Virus record (IMG/VR): IMGVR_UViG_3300034106_004501
Location: 1 to 60,504 of that record
From: a virus
DNA: 60,504 nt
Strand: one strand, 5' to 3'
Shown here: positions 32,039 through 41,770 of the stretch, piece after piece
How the letters are laid out: each line of letters starts with the position of its first letter
How positions within the stretch are numbered: position 1 is the first letter of the stretch
The notes under the pieces: model-generated
Told to the model about the DNA's origin: nothing
The model's input: the letters and a program-made list of their open reading frames with translations, nothing else
Databases searched by the model: none
Program-made: the position numbers and the translations under genes

Positions 32039-34396
32039 TTAATTTTCTCTACGATCTTGCGCACTATAATGACTTATTCTATTATGATTTATAGGAGATG
32101 CTAATAATATAGCTGGTTTGATATTACCTTTACGTGTTTCTTGAAACATATGAGACATCCATGTTTGTTCGTAAGGATGTGTCCAATCTATATCTAAAAA
32201 CATTTTTTGGTTACCTGCTTTACCTACAATCATAGGCCAGTTAGCATAGTATACATCACCATCAATATATGTTAAACCATCAACATTATCAATTTTATTG
32301 AACTTAGTTCTAGGACAATTTGTATCTAAACCTTGAATAGGCAATTTATCATATCCCGGCCACATTTCAGTTCTAATAAACTGTGGAACATTATACCAAG
32401 AACATTGCATGTAGTTATCCATATATACTTCTGTAAATGATAATTTTAAAAAGTCATATTCTTCTTTTAACATTATCTTATGAATCTTCTCAAATAATCC
32501 AGGTATATATTGTCTAAAACCATTACGACAAATATCACTAGTTGAATTATATATACCCATATCATCCTCTAAGAATATATAATAGTCACTATCAGATTCT
32601 TGAAAATGTTTGGCAGCATATAATCTACCTCTATTAATACCTAAATTTTCACCTGTTACAAGATGTTCCATTCCATATTCTTCACAAATAGCCTTATTAC
32701 CAGCTACTGCTTCATCATTATTAGAATTATCAATTAATATTTTTCTTGTTTTATCTAACCACTCTGGATGTAGTTTATATGTTTCTAAAGTATGTCTTAC
32801 TTGTTCTGGGAAATTAAAAGTAAGTATATATAAAGATGTTTTCAATTTTGATGTATCCAAATTTTTAGGTTTTAAAAATACACGTTGTTCTGGAATTGGT
32901 TCTAATTCGACTTTATCATCTAATAATGCTTGAATGAATTTAGTCACTAAGCCATTACTATCTAAAGCATATCTTCTATACTTTTCAGGTTCAATATAAG
33001 ACATAAGAGTAAAAATACTTTCTTCAGTACCCATATAACCTTCACCTAATGTTCTTTGTAACAATGGATAATAAAGATTATTAGCGTCATTTATTATATT
33101 TTTTCTTCCACCAAATAATCCACCTCGACAAACATGTTCTACTTTTTTACCAGCGTAGCGATTCATAGCTGTAAAATCAAAACCATGAATTTCATCATTA
33201 GCTTCATATGGATAACTTAAAAATAAGAATGTATCTAAATGTGGATTTATCTTATCTAAGGCTTTATGCTCACTGAAGAATTTATCATAAACAGTATTTG
33301 TAATACCAGCGTCTAGCCAAATAAAATATTCTGTATTAAATGGATTCCATATAGTAACATCATTTAACATAAACATTTTTGATTGTACTATTGGATTATA
33401 CCATTCTAAAGATGCTTGAGGTGAACCTACTAACCAACCATGTTCTCCAGTTTTATTAAACCATTCTGGAGTGGTTCTAATTTTTTGAGTGATATCCCAA
33501 TGTGGACTATAAAGATTTTTTACATCTTCTAGTTCATATACTTTAACAAATGTGTTTTCTTTACTCCTTTTCTCCCAAACTAAATATTCATATTCAGCTG
33601 GAATGAAGATAAACATATTAACAGGTATGTCTAGAAAATTTTTAAAATGTTCTATGTAGTGACTAAAGTCTCTACCTGGTCTACTTATATCCCATAATCC
33701 TGTAACAACTGTTAAGTCTTTATTTTTTATTTCCATACTAGAAGTAGGCATATGTAATTGTTCTACTTTTCCATTTTTCTGTATAGCTCCTACTTGATCA
33801 CAAACTTTTAAAATATTAAATGATTCTCCTCTTAAAGCAAAAAACGCTTCAATAGCTGCTTTAACTCCAGGTAAATCATTTCTTTCATAATCATGAAATA
33901 ATATATACCCACCATCAGATACTTTATTATATATTTTAGTTAAACTATCAAAGATAGAATCATAAAAATCTCCATCTAAAAAGGCAAAAGCAATCTTATC
34001 TGGTATTCTATAGTCTGGAATATCTTTGAACCATCCTTTATTTGTATATGGTGGTTTTAGATTATTATCTCTAAAATTTTTAATTAGTATTTCTTCACTA
34101 ACATTTAATGTACCTGCTCTCCATCCTGTGTTTTCTTCCCATTTAGATAATGGAGGTAAACCTTCAAATGAATCATACACATATAAATCTTTATTTGATT
34201 TAGTTTCGTCTAATGTTTTTCTTAGATACTTACTTGATTCACCTACATAACATCCAAATTCGACAAAATCACCTTCAATGCCTTTTTCAATAGCATCTAA
34301 AGCATACAATACTAGATAATCTAGTTGATCTTCGCTTATGATACTAGCGTCAACTTTACTGTTTCTAAAAGTTCTTATTTTATTTACTAACTCCAT
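32039..34396 (-). CDS. Three-domain protein: TylF-type methyltransferase, YibB-like and GT2 glycosyltransferase
   Basis: 785 residues from the ATG at 34396; the longer frame to 34444 would overlap the carbamoyltransferase by 58 bases, while this start overlaps by 10. Domain 1 (about 1-215): TylF/MycF-like O-methyltransferase with DFVEFGCYVGESSKYL, LYVYDSFEGLP and FAFLDGDFYDS. Domain 2 (about 225-510): HtrL/YibB-like glycosyltransferase region, TVVTGLWDISRPGRD, NVTIWN-like MLNDVTIWNPF and WLDAGITN. Domain 3: GT2 with LYILTFNFPEQVRHTL, LIDNSNND and IFLEDDMGIY (DxD). The fusion suggests several sugar steps made in one protein. Confidence 0.75.
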   Translation of the reverse strand: MELVNKIRTFRNSKVDASIISEDQLDYLVLYALDAIEKGIEGDFVEFGCYVGESSKYLRKTLDETKSNKDLYVYDSFEGLPPLSKWEENTGWRAGTLNVSEEILIKNFRDNNLKPPYTNKGWFKDIPDYRIPDKIAFAFLDGDFYDSIFDSLTKIYNKVSDGGYILFHDYERNDLPGVKAAIEAFFALRGESFNILKVCDQVGAIQKNGKVEQLHMPTSSMEIKNKDLTVVTGLWDISRPGRDFSHYIEHFKNFLDIPVNMFIFIPAEYEYLVWEKRSKENTFVKVYELEDVKNLYSPHWDITQKIRTTPEWFNKTGEHGWLVGSPQASLEWYNPIVQSKMFMLNDVTIWNPFNTEYFIWLDAGITNTVYDKFFSEHKALDKINPHLDTFLFLSYPYEANDEIHGFDFTAMNRYAGKKVEHVCRGGLFGGRKNIINDANNLYYPLLQRTLGEGYMGTEESIFTLMSYIEPEKYRRYALDSNGLVTKFIQALLDDKVELEPIPEQRVFLKPKNLDTSKLKTSLYILTFNFPEQVRHTLETYKLHPEWLDKTRKILIDNSNNDEAVAGNKAICEEYGMEHLVTGENLGINRGRLYAAKHFQESDSDYYIFLEDDMGIYNSTSDICRNGFRQYIPGLFEKIHKIMLKEEYDFLKLSFTEVYMDNYMQCSWYNVPQFIRTEMWPGYDKLPIQGLDTNCPRTKFNKIDNVDGLTYIDGDVYYANWPMIVGKAGNQKMFLDIDWTHPYEQTWMSHMFQETRKGNIKPAILLASPINHNRISHYSAQDRREN

Positions 34397-36069
34397 TTTG
34401 GAAAATTTTCTTTTCTTATGTAATAATCTTCTAATAATAAACAATCTAACTCTGTTTGATTATATATTATGAAGGCATCTTTATATGTTGATAAAATTGG
34501 TTTACCATTAACGTTAAATGATGTATTTAATAAAACACCTACACCTGTTTCTTTTTCAAATTCAGTTATTAAATCATATAACCATTCATTTTGTTCTCTA
34601 GTTACTGTTTGTACTCTAGCTGTATTATCAACATGTGTAATTGCAGCTAATTTTTCTCTCCATTCTTCTTTAACTATAGGACAAAAACTCATCCATCTTG
34701 CTTCTTCTTCAAGTTCAAAATATTTTGAAACGTCTTCTAATCTAACAACTGGAGCAAATGGTCTATACCATTCTCTATGTTTTACTTTAGCGTTTAGAAT
34801 ATCTTTCATTTCAGATATTGATGGATTGCAGATAATACTTCTATTACCTAATGCTCTAGGACCATGTTCAGCTTGACCATGTACTGTACCTATTATTTTA
34901 CCTTCAACTAAGTCTTTAACTACTATTGAAGGATCATATTGTTCAAACGGATGATAATATTCATCTTGTTTCATTAACTTTCTAACATTTGGATATTCAG
35001 GTAATGTTTGAGCTAAAATATTTTTATCTAATATAGGTAAACCTTTATAAGTAATATCTAATGGTTTCTCAGGTCTTAAATGACGTAACATTAAACCTAA
35101 AGCTATACCACAATCACTTGGATTTGGACCTACAAATACTTCCTTATTAAATTCTTGTTTTACTCTTGTATTAAGTATAATATTTAAACCACATCCTCCA
35201 GTTATACAAATAGGTAAATCTGGATATTCATCAAAATATGGTTTAGCTACTTCTAAAAAACATTCTTCAAATGCTCTTTGAGCTGTTGCTGCTACATCAT
35301 AAGCTAATTGTCCTTCTAATCTATTATTGATATCAAATATTATTCCGGTTTTATTTCCTAAAATATTTAATTTATCAACATAATCATCATTTCCTCCATC
35401 AGGATCACTTTTAAAGAAAGTAATAAAAGCATCTAACCATTCTTCTTTCCACTGTCCGTAAGAAACTAATCCCATTATTTTTCCAGGCCATACTAAATTA
35501 CCTTCAGCCATTCCATCCATTTGGATATCTTTTAGATATTGTCCAAATATCATATAGGCAAAACCTAAATTATAATATGGACCATCATCTCCAGTCAATG
35601 GATTTTTAACTTGTGCTAGTCGAATTATATCTTCACCTTTTTTAGCATGGTATATATTAAATTCACCATCATCTCCTCCTCCATCAAATGAAAATATTAA
35701 TGCTTCTGGATATGGTGATTGATAAAATACTCCATAAGCGTGAGATTCATGGTGTAATCCATGAACATAATTTTTAGCATTTATTAAAGCATTAGTTTGG
35801 AATGCAGTGTGAGTACCTTTAAAATCTTCTCCTATAAAATCAGTAGATGAGAAATAACAATTGTCATATTCATATATTCCATATTCTTGCTCAATCCACT
35901 TTATAATTTCTTCTACTGTTATCATTATATATCTAGGAACTTTATATTGAGATATTCCTACATTTTTATAATTGAGAAATCTTTCTACTTCTATAATACA
36001 AAGTATTTCTCCATCTTTTTCTACTACAAAAGCTCCATTATGGGAACCATGAAAACTTATATTAGCCAT
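34387..36069 (-). CDS. Carbamoyltransferase (NodU/CmcH/TobZ family)
   Basis: 560 residues, near the family norm. N-terminal Kae1-like half: SFHGSHNGAFVVEKDG, YGVFYQSPYPEALIFSFDGGGDDG, and GGCGLNIILNTRVKQEF. C-terminal half: GPRALGNRSI, REWYRPFAP and LLNTSFNVNGKPI, all family hallmarks. The enzymes use carbamoyl phosphate and ATP to carbamoylate a sugar hydroxyl in nodulation factors or antibiotics. Here the target is probably a glycan made by nearby transferases. Overlaps the three-domain gene by 10 bases and its upstream neighbour by 8. Confidence 0.9.
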   Translation of the reverse strand: MANISFHGSHNGAFVVEKDGEILCIIEVERFLNYKNVGISQYKVPRYIMITVEEIIKWIEQEYGIYEYDNCYFSSTDFIGEDFKGTHTAFQTNALINAKNYVHGLHHESHAYGVFYQSPYPEALIFSFDGGGDDGEFNIYHAKKGEDIIRLAQVKNPLTGDDGPYYNLGFAYMIFGQYLKDIQMDGMAEGNLVWPGKIMGLVSYGQWKEEWLDAFITFFKSDPDGGNDDYVDKLNILGNKTGIIFDINNRLEGQLAYDVAATAQRAFEECFLEVAKPYFDEYPDLPICITGGCGLNIILNTRVKQEFNKEVFVGPNPSDCGIALGLMLRHLRPEKPLDITYKGLPILDKNILAQTLPEYPNVRKLMKQDEYYHPFEQYDPSIVVKDLVEGKIIGTVHGQAEHGPRALGNRSIICNPSISEMKDILNAKVKHREWYRPFAPVVRLEDVSKYFELEEEARWMSFCPIVKEEWREKLAAITHVDNTARVQTVTREQNEWLYDLITEFEKETGVGVLLNTSFNVNGKPILSTYKDAFIIYNQTELDCLLLEDYYIRKENFPKWS

Positions 36070-36931
36070 TTTGTAAATTATTTAATCTTAAAAATTCATT
36101 ATAATCAGTATGTTCTATATATCCTGTTACTCCCATACGCCAAAATCTTTCTTGTATTTGATTGTGTTGTACCTCAAATAATCTATACCCAGCATGAGAA
36201 TGTCTTTTATTTAATCCAAATATATTATATATAGGAGCTAAAATATATTCATCATGGTAAACATATGATCCTCTGAAACGTTCTATTAGGTTAGTTTCAA
36301 ATAAATAAAATATAATATCATTCCATATGTCGAAAAAATTCTTCATGTAATTAATATCATTAAATATAAAAAATCTTCCTGCGGCATCCAAAACTCTAAT
36401 TATTTGATCTGGTTCTAAGTTATATTTTTCTTTTAATACATTAGATATTATAGACATATCTTTATTAGCGATATTCTCATCCCACTCTGATACAGCGTTG
36501 TATATTGTGTTTTTATCTTTTAATATTGGATTAATTGATTCTAAAAACATATTTGTGTCAGTACACATTATAGAAACATTTTTTATATCATGTTTATACG
36601 CTTGTAAAAAGTGAAATCTCATTAATGAGAAAGAATAAACATAATCGTTATCTATAAATTTTTTAGCATAATCACTCTTATCTGTAGAGTCAATTAATGC
36701 TTCATATTTTTCTATTAATGGAAATTCTGGATAGAAATCTTTAAGTTCGTTAACTATTAGATTTTGTCTATTTATATCTTTAAAATATTCTTTATCATCT
36801 GTTATAATAAAATAATAAAGATTATCATCATCAATATAATTGTTTTCTAATTGACGTTTAGCACTTTCTCTATAACTTTCTCCAGCACATGAGTAACAAA
36901 TAGCTACTTTTTCATTAAATATTGAAGCCAT
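36062..36931 (-). CDS. Glycosyltransferase-like protein of unknown family
   Basis: 289 residues. Helical-strand mix; ICYSCAGESYRESAKRQL at the start, LYYFIITDDKEYF near 40, SLMRFHFLQAYKHDIKNVSIMCTDTN with an acidic D-x-N that may be the metal motif, and a C-terminal SHAGYRLFEVQHNQIQERFW. Resemblance to the protein at 21421 is only in layout. It lies in a run of sugar enzymes and overlaps its neighbours by 8 and 17 bases. Function inferred from context. Confidence 0.45.
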   Translation of the reverse strand: MASIFNEKVAICYSCAGESYRESAKRQLENNYIDDDNLYYFIITDDKEYFKDINRQNLIVNELKDFYPEFPLIEKYEALIDSTDKSDYAKKFIDNDYVYSFSLMRFHFLQAYKHDIKNVSIMCTDTNMFLESINPILKDKNTIYNAVSEWDENIANKDMSIISNVLKEKYNLEPDQIIRVLDAAGRFFIFNDINYMKNFFDIWNDIIFYLFETNLIERFRGSYVYHDEYILAPIYNIFGLNKRHSHAGYRLFEVQHNQIQERFWRMGVTGYIEHTDYNEFLRLNNLQNG

Positions 36932-37853
36932 CAGATAAAGTTGGATTAATTTCTAATCTATTCATTATATGAGTAACTCGGTTTTGAGGACTACAATATG
37001 TTGTATAATATTCTCTAGCATTTTTAGTAATAAAATTTAAAAATTGTTCATCATCTTTTACTTCTAAAAATCTATTTTTATAAGCTTCTACATATTTTTC
37101 TCCACCACGTCTATCTGACTCAGTACTCCAATCAAATCCATCTCTAGGAATAGAGATATAATGGTAATTAGGAATTAATGGTGGGTCAAATGGAGTCATA
37201 TACTCTAATCTCATCATTGGTAATCCCACAGCCATATATTCTATATCTCTATAACAAACTTCTGCTAAACTGGATAAAGATAATCCTACTTTAAAATTAA
37301 TAGCTCCTTTTAAATAATCATCTATACTTAATATTCCAGGAGATGTATTGCTAAGTCCCATTTCTCTAAGTCTAAATGGATCTTCTCTTCTTGTAGTAAA
37401 TAAACAAAACATTTGATCTATTAAAGAATCAAAGTTTTTAAATTTTCTTAAATTATAAAAGTGATCATGACATGTTTGAGGAGTGAATGTATAAAATGTA
37501 GTTGGTTTAACTGTAAAATTATATACTGAAAAATCATAATCTTTAGGAAACCAATAAGCTTGTTGAGTTAATAATAAAATATCTTTCTCATTATTTCTTT
37601 GTTTATATATATCAAATATATTAGTTGGACTTTCAGACCAAGTGATACTTTTTAATATATCATTTTCTTCATCATGAATTATTAATTCACAATCGGGCAT
37701 ATTATAATCGAATTTTTCTATATATAAATGACCACCTTTCTGATGTATTACTTCAGCGTTATATTTTTCTTTTAGATTATTAACTAATTCTAAAAATACA
37801 TCATTCCATCCCATGTAATGATATTGGGTCTCTAAAAAGTAAATTTTCATCAT
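36915..37853 (-). CDS. Probable glycosyltransferase (GT-B-like)
   Basis: 312 residues. The N-terminal half opens KIYFLETQYHYMGWNDVFLEL; the C-terminal half has NFKVGLSLSSLAEVCYRDIEYMAVGLPMM followed by RLEYMTPF, which resembles the donor domain of exostosin-like transferases, where a Arg/Glu pair contacts the nucleotide. No membrane segment. Start chosen at the first of two adjacent ATG codons. Neighbours on both sides are sugar enzymes, gaps are 3 bases or an overlap. Confidence 0.5.
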   Translation of the reverse strand: MMKIYFLETQYHYMGWNDVFLELVNNLKEKYNAEVIHQKGGHLYIEKFDYNMPDCELIIHDEENDILKSITWSESPTNIFDIYKQRNNEKDILLLTQQAYWFPKDYDFSVYNFTVKPTTFYTFTPQTCHDHFYNLRKFKNFDSLIDQMFCLFTTRREDPFRLREMGLSNTSPGILSIDDYLKGAINFKVGLSLSSLAEVCYRDIEYMAVGLPMMRLEYMTPFDPPLIPNYHYISIPRDGFDWSTESDRRGGEKYVEAYKNRFLEVKDDEQFLNFITKNAREYYTTYCSPQNRVTHIMNRLEINPTLSDGFNI

Positions 37854-37856
37854 AAA

Positions 37857-39113
37857 TTAATCATTTAAACTAGTTTCAAAACGTTCAGCCCAACCTCTTT
37901 CTTTACTATATGCCCATGCCACCATCCTAGATGGTTCTTTATCAAAGTATTCAAAATATTCTTCATAATGAATAGGTCCATTATTATTTAAGAAATTTTG
38001 TAATTCATATCCTTCTATAGTTTTAGAATAAATACCTATACCATCTTTATCATCAAATGCTATTAATATAGATGAATAATCATTTTCAGGAAGTGATTGT
38101 CTATAAATTGTAACTAAATGATAGAATGATTTAGACCATGGACTATTAATTGGTGTTGGTGGATATCCATTTTCTACAGTATATTTTTGTACTGATCTTG
38201 TTTTAAAATTAACTCCAGCATATGCCTCATAATCAGCTATTGTTCTAGCAGTTCCTAAATCATATCCTGTTAAATTAATTTCTGGATTGTCTTCTACTCT
38301 AAATAATGTTCTTATTTTTTTACGAGCATATTCTTGTTTAGTCCACCAATCAACTCCTAGTTTAGCATCATCATCCCACTTTAATTTACCCGCTCGTTCT
38401 TCTCTCATTGTTGAATGCCATATTACCATTTTATGAGGATGGAATAAATCATATCCATGAGTATAAGATCTAACTGTTAAATTAATTTCTTCACCACTAA
38501 AGTAAATATCTGGATCATGTCTTATTTCTTTAGCCCATTCGTTTCTAGCAAAACAAAAATGTCCTGATAAAAATCTACTAAATGGAGGTTCAGTCATATT
38601 TTCCCATCCTGTTAATAAAGCTGGTCTAATAAATATTGTTCCATGTGGATAAAAACAGACAAACTGTTGTTGCCATGGTACATCAGCTCTACCTGCTGGG
38701 TCATTAAATGGATCGTATAATGGTAGATAAGCCGCTAAAATTGGTTTGTGACCTTTCTTTTCTAGATTGTTATGCATTTCAATTAATGTTACATCCCAAT
38801 CTTGAGCAAAACGATGATGTGAATCTAACTGGCAGATATAATCTTGATTAGTTAGTAATTTCTCATTTATCTGTGCTCTAGCCCAAGGTAAACCTTGTGA
38901 TTCAGTATATAACACATCCATGATATGAAAACGTTTATCTTTTCTAAACTCGTCTAGATTGTCAAAACTATCTTCAGGATGATATTGTCTACATATTCCA
39001 AAATGAATACGTTTAGGATATTTAGCTTTATCCAAAGCATCTTTAATAGTAGGAACTAACTCTGGGTCGCGATACGCTGGTAGATGTACCAGTATTGTTT
39101 CTTTTTTATTCAT
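37857..39113 (-). CDS. GlcNAc-type glycosyltransferase (paralogue 1)
   Basis: 418 residues, close relative of the next gene. Motifs of the GlcNAc (UDP-GlcNAc:polypeptide transferase-like) family: VHLPAYRDPELVPTIKDAL, FGICRQYHPEDSFD, DYICQLDSHHRFAQDWD with the D-S-H metal motif near residue 98, and FSGEEINLTVRSYTHGYDLFHP. The enzyme likely adds N-acetylglucosamine or a similar sugar to a protein or glycan in the cytoplasm. Overlaps the paralogue gene by 8 bases, a tandem duplication. Confidence 0.8.
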   Translation of the reverse strand: MNKKETILVHLPAYRDPELVPTIKDALDKAKYPKRIHFGICRQYHPEDSFDNLDEFRKDKRFHIMDVLYTESQGLPWARAQINEKLLTNQDYICQLDSHHRFAQDWDVTLIEMHNNLEKKGHKPILAAYLPLYDPFNDPAGRADVPWQQQFVCFYPHGTIFIRPALLTGWENMTEPPFSRFLSGHFCFARNEWAKEIRHDPDIYFSGEEINLTVRSYTHGYDLFHPHKMVIWHSTMREERAGKLKWDDDAKLGVDWWTKQEYARKKIRTLFRVEDNPEINLTGYDLGTARTIADYEAYAGVNFKTRSVQKYTVENGYPPTPINSPWSKSFYHLVTIYRQSLPENDYSSILIAFDDKDGIGIYSKTIEGYELQNFLNNNGPIHYEEYFEYFDKEPSRMVAWAYSKERGWAERFETSLND

Positions 39114-40365
39114 ATGGTATGTCTTGATCTGTTCTTTCTAAGTAACCTTTTGATTCACTATGTGGCCAAACTCTCCATTTAGATGGTTGTTTATTATCAT
39201 CATATTCTCTCCAAATATGGATAAATTGATCTTGTGGATCAGAGTTTATTAAGGAATTTAATTCATTTTTATCTACATCTTGTCTAAAGATATCTTCTCC
39301 ATTTTTATCTAATATAGCAACAACTAATAGATCATAATCTGGTTCAACTAAAGCTCCCTTCCAATAATCAATACAAACTTTAATTCTGTTAACTAAATTT
39401 TCTTCAAAATCTTCTTGTGGAACTGGAAGTGGAAGATATTCAGATGTATGTTTATGTACTTGTCTTGTGGAAAATCTTACACCAATATATCTTTCATATT
39501 CATGTAATGAGCGTTCTTTACCCCATCCGTATTTTTCAAATAAATCTTTAGTTGTACCTTCAATTACACTACCCATTCCATGTAATGCTCTATATCTAGA
39601 ATATGATACTTTATTTTTCTCAGCCCATTCTTTATCATCATCCCATTGTTTAGTTTTACCATTTCTAGTATACTCATGCCATATAACAGGTATATGTGGT
39701 TGAAATAAATCATATCCATGAGTATATGATCTAGCAGCTAATGATGGTTCTTCACCGTGAAAATAAAAATTAGGATCATATCTTACTTCTTTAGCCCATT
39801 TGCCTAAAGTAAAGATAAAATGTGCTGATAAAAATCTAGCTGGATAAGGTGATTCTAAATTTTGCCACCCATCAATAGAATGAGGCTTAATAAAAATAGG
39901 ACCCTCAGGCATATATCTATCAAATTCTAAATTCCAACAATCTTGGACTCGACCTACTGGATCATTATCTGGAAAAAATCCAGGTAAATAAGCTGTTAAT
40001 AATGGTTTCTTGTGTCCTAATTTTTTAAGTTGCTTTAACATTTTAATTAAAGTCAAATCCCAGTTCTTAGTAAAACGATGGTGTGAATCTAATTGCATAT
40101 AATAAGTTTCCCCATCATATAAATCTTGGATCATATTTCTAGCCCAACATGTACCTTTAGAATGTTCATAAGGTACATTAACAACTTTAAATCTTTGATC
40201 ATTTTTAAATTCATCTAAAACATCGAATTTATCATCTGGGTGAAATTGTCTACAGATTCCAAATACTAGTCTATCTGATTGTTTAGCATTTGCTATACAA
40301 TCTCTTAATGTTGGTAATAACTCCGGGTCGCGATAACTCGCGATTGATATAAAAATTGTTTCCAT
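39106..40365 (-). CDS. GlcNAc-type glycosyltransferase (paralogue 2)
   Basis: 419 residues. Starts SIASYRDPELLPTLRDCIANAK, then FGICRQFHPDDKFD, TYYMQLDSHHRFTKNWD, FLSAHFIFTLGKWAKEVRYDPNF and FHGEEPSLAARSYTHGYDLFQP. Every motif matches its downstream paralogue at the same place, though overall identity looks moderate, so the copies probably have different acceptors. A TATATTTA box lies 10 bases upstream at 40375-40382. Confidence 0.8.
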   Translation of the reverse strand: METIFISIASYRDPELLPTLRDCIANAKQSDRLVFGICRQFHPDDKFDVLDEFKNDQRFKVVNVPYEHSKGTCWARNMIQDLYDGETYYMQLDSHHRFTKNWDLTLIKMLKQLKKLGHKKPLLTAYLPGFFPDNDPVGRVQDCWNLEFDRYMPEGPIFIKPHSIDGWQNLESPYPARFLSAHFIFTLGKWAKEVRYDPNFYFHGEEPSLAARSYTHGYDLFQPHIPVIWHEYTRNGKTKQWDDDKEWAEKNKVSYSRYRALHGMGSVIEGTTKDLFEKYGWGKERSLHEYERYIGVRFSTRQVHKHTSEYLPLPVPQEDFEENLVNRIKVCIDYWKGALVEPDYDLLVVAILDKNGEDIFRQDVDKNELNSLINSDPQDQFIHIWREYDDNKQPSKWRVWPHSESKGYLERTDQDIPYE

Positions 40366-40374
40366 AACTTATTT

Positions 40375-40382
40375 TAAATATA
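40375..40382 (-). promoter_or_regulatory. TATATTTA box before the GlcNAc transferase pair
   Basis: Minus-strand TATATTTA 9 bases before the ATG at 40365, in the gap behind the membrane-protein gene. Could start the transcript of the upper glycan island. Confidence 0.35.
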
Positions 40383-40384
40383 AC

Positions 40385-41437
40385 TTAAATTTCTTGGGTT
40401 TCAATCAAATGTTTAGCTTTTTCATAACTCATATTATAAACTTTTTTTCTTCTTTCACCTGTAACAATTTCAAGTTCAGAACATAATACTATAAAACTAT
40501 CAATATCTTTTTGATTACATTGTATTTTAGATGAATTAGCTAACGCTATTAATTTAGAGCGTGGTATAGATGAGTCTTGTTCTTTTTTCCTTCCGTTTTG
40601 ATAATAGAGTTTTAATAATCTAAGATTTAACTCTAACTGTTTAAATGTAGGTGTTGCTAATAGACTTTTCATTTCACTATATGAAGTCCAAGTATAATAA
40701 GCGCTAAATGCTACTCCTATCAATATAATAAATTCTAAAAAGAATACCATGACAGCAAAAGCAATACTATTTTGTTTTACTTTATCTTCTTGTTTATTTA
40801 ATTTTTTACCTGTTTTTTCTTCAAACTGAGCTATACGATTATCTCTCTCAGTCTCATATACTTTAACATCATTTTCTAGTGACTTAACAGTGTTTAACTG
40901 GCGTTTACTTAGCACTCCATCTTCATCATTAGTATTGATGGCTTGTATTTGTTGTTCCTTTAAAGCGATTCTTTGTGAGTATATAGCCGATATAGAATCA
41001 GATACGTTGGTTGTTATAGTATCTAATTTTGATGCTGTTATTTCACTAGTATCAATTAATCTATGAGCACCATTAAGTGATAGATAAAATGATCCAGATA
41101 CTAATGCTAAACAAATTATTACTCCTGATGCTATATTAATAGTAAATTTACGTACACGTAATATAGTAGAGGTAAGTTGTTCAAAAGCAAATCGTTTAAA
41201 TAATTCATATCCTGTCATAAACAAAATAATGAATACAGAGAAAAAAATATTTTGTCCTATAAATAATGCAGGAATATTATTAGTCACATCTTTAATAAAA
41301 AAATAACTAAACAATATTAAGAATATATTTCCTAAAAATGAGAAATAATAGAGTGTCCTACTTAATGGATTAAAACTTTTCTCAAAATTAAATGTTTCTA
41401 AGTCATTTTTAAGTCTAAAGTATTTATCTATCTTCAT
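40385..41437 (-). CDS. Multi-pass membrane protein with coiled coil
   Basis: 350 residues. Membrane segments near 27-48, 57-76, 98-120 and about 225-247. Between the third and fourth lies a charged, coiled-coil-like stretch (LKEQQIQAINTNDEDG through NDVKVYETERDNRIAQ) that should face the periplasm or cytoplasm. The C-terminal part (IPRSKLIALANSSKIQCNQKD) resembles a winged helix. No family known to me. It overlaps the following small gene by 4 bases; it could be a membrane-fixed regulator or exclusion protein. Confidence 0.5.
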   Translation of the reverse strand: MKIDKYFRLKNDLETFNFEKSFNPLSRTLYYFSFLGNIFLILFSYFFIKDVTNNIPALFIGQNIFFSVFIILFMTGYELFKRFAFEQLTSTILRVRKFTINIASGVIICLALVSGSFYLSLNGAHRLIDTSEITASKLDTITTNVSDSISAIYSQRIALKEQQIQAINTNDEDGVLSKRQLNTVKSLENDVKVYETERDNRIAQFEEKTGKKLNKQEDKVKQNSIAFAVMVFFLEFIILIGVAFSAYYTWTSYSEMKSLLATPTFKQLELNLRLLKLYYQNGRKKEQDSSIPRSKLIALANSSKIQCNQKDIDSFIVLCSELEIVTGERRKKVYNMSYEKAKHLIETQEI

Positions 41438-41757
41438 AATTCTTCTAATGTTTTATCTTGAGTCAAATTTATAACACCTGTGAATATATGGTGTTTACTA
41501 TTTATATCTAATATTTGTCCTTCAAAATAAGTTTCTCCAGCCCAAGTGAATTGTTTTAAAACTTTAAATTTTCTTATTTTTCCTTCATAAGGAAATAACT
41601 CATTTAATAATTGTCTACGTTCACCACATCCACATCCTTCAGCTCCTGCTATTTTAGCTATAGCATCTGCTACTTTATCAATACCAAAAAAATTAGTTAT
41701 TTTAGCTATTGTATCTCCTACACCTTTAGATTCTTGTTTCGGATCAAATCCTTCCAT
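41434..41757 (-). CDS. Hypothetical phage protein with CGCG motif
   Basis: 107 residues. A helical N-terminus (GVGDTIAKITNFFGIDKVADAIAKI) leads to GCGCGERRQLLNELFPY, a Cys-rich turn that may bind a metal, then strands (FKVLKQFTWAGETYFEGQILDI). I have seen this helix-turn pattern in small phage proteins but know no function. Preceded by the 15-base box shared with the ribbon-helix-helix gene. Confidence 0.5.
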   Translation of the reverse strand: MEGFDPKQESKGVGDTIAKITNFFGIDKVADAIAKIAGAEGCGCGERRQLLNELFPYEGKIRKFKVLKQFTWAGETYFEGQILDINSKHHIFTGVINLTQDKTLEEL

Positions 41758-41770
41758 ATTATCTATGTTT

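Noticed and set aside
34397-34444. Longer start for the three-domain sugar protein
   Set aside because: Adds a 58-base overlap with the carbamoyltransferase; the inner ATG at 34396 overlaps by only 10.
34026-36234. Several plus-strand frames opposite the three-domain and carbamoyltransferase genes
   Set aside because: Shadows of strong minus-strand coding with catalytic motifs; low complexity and no start context.
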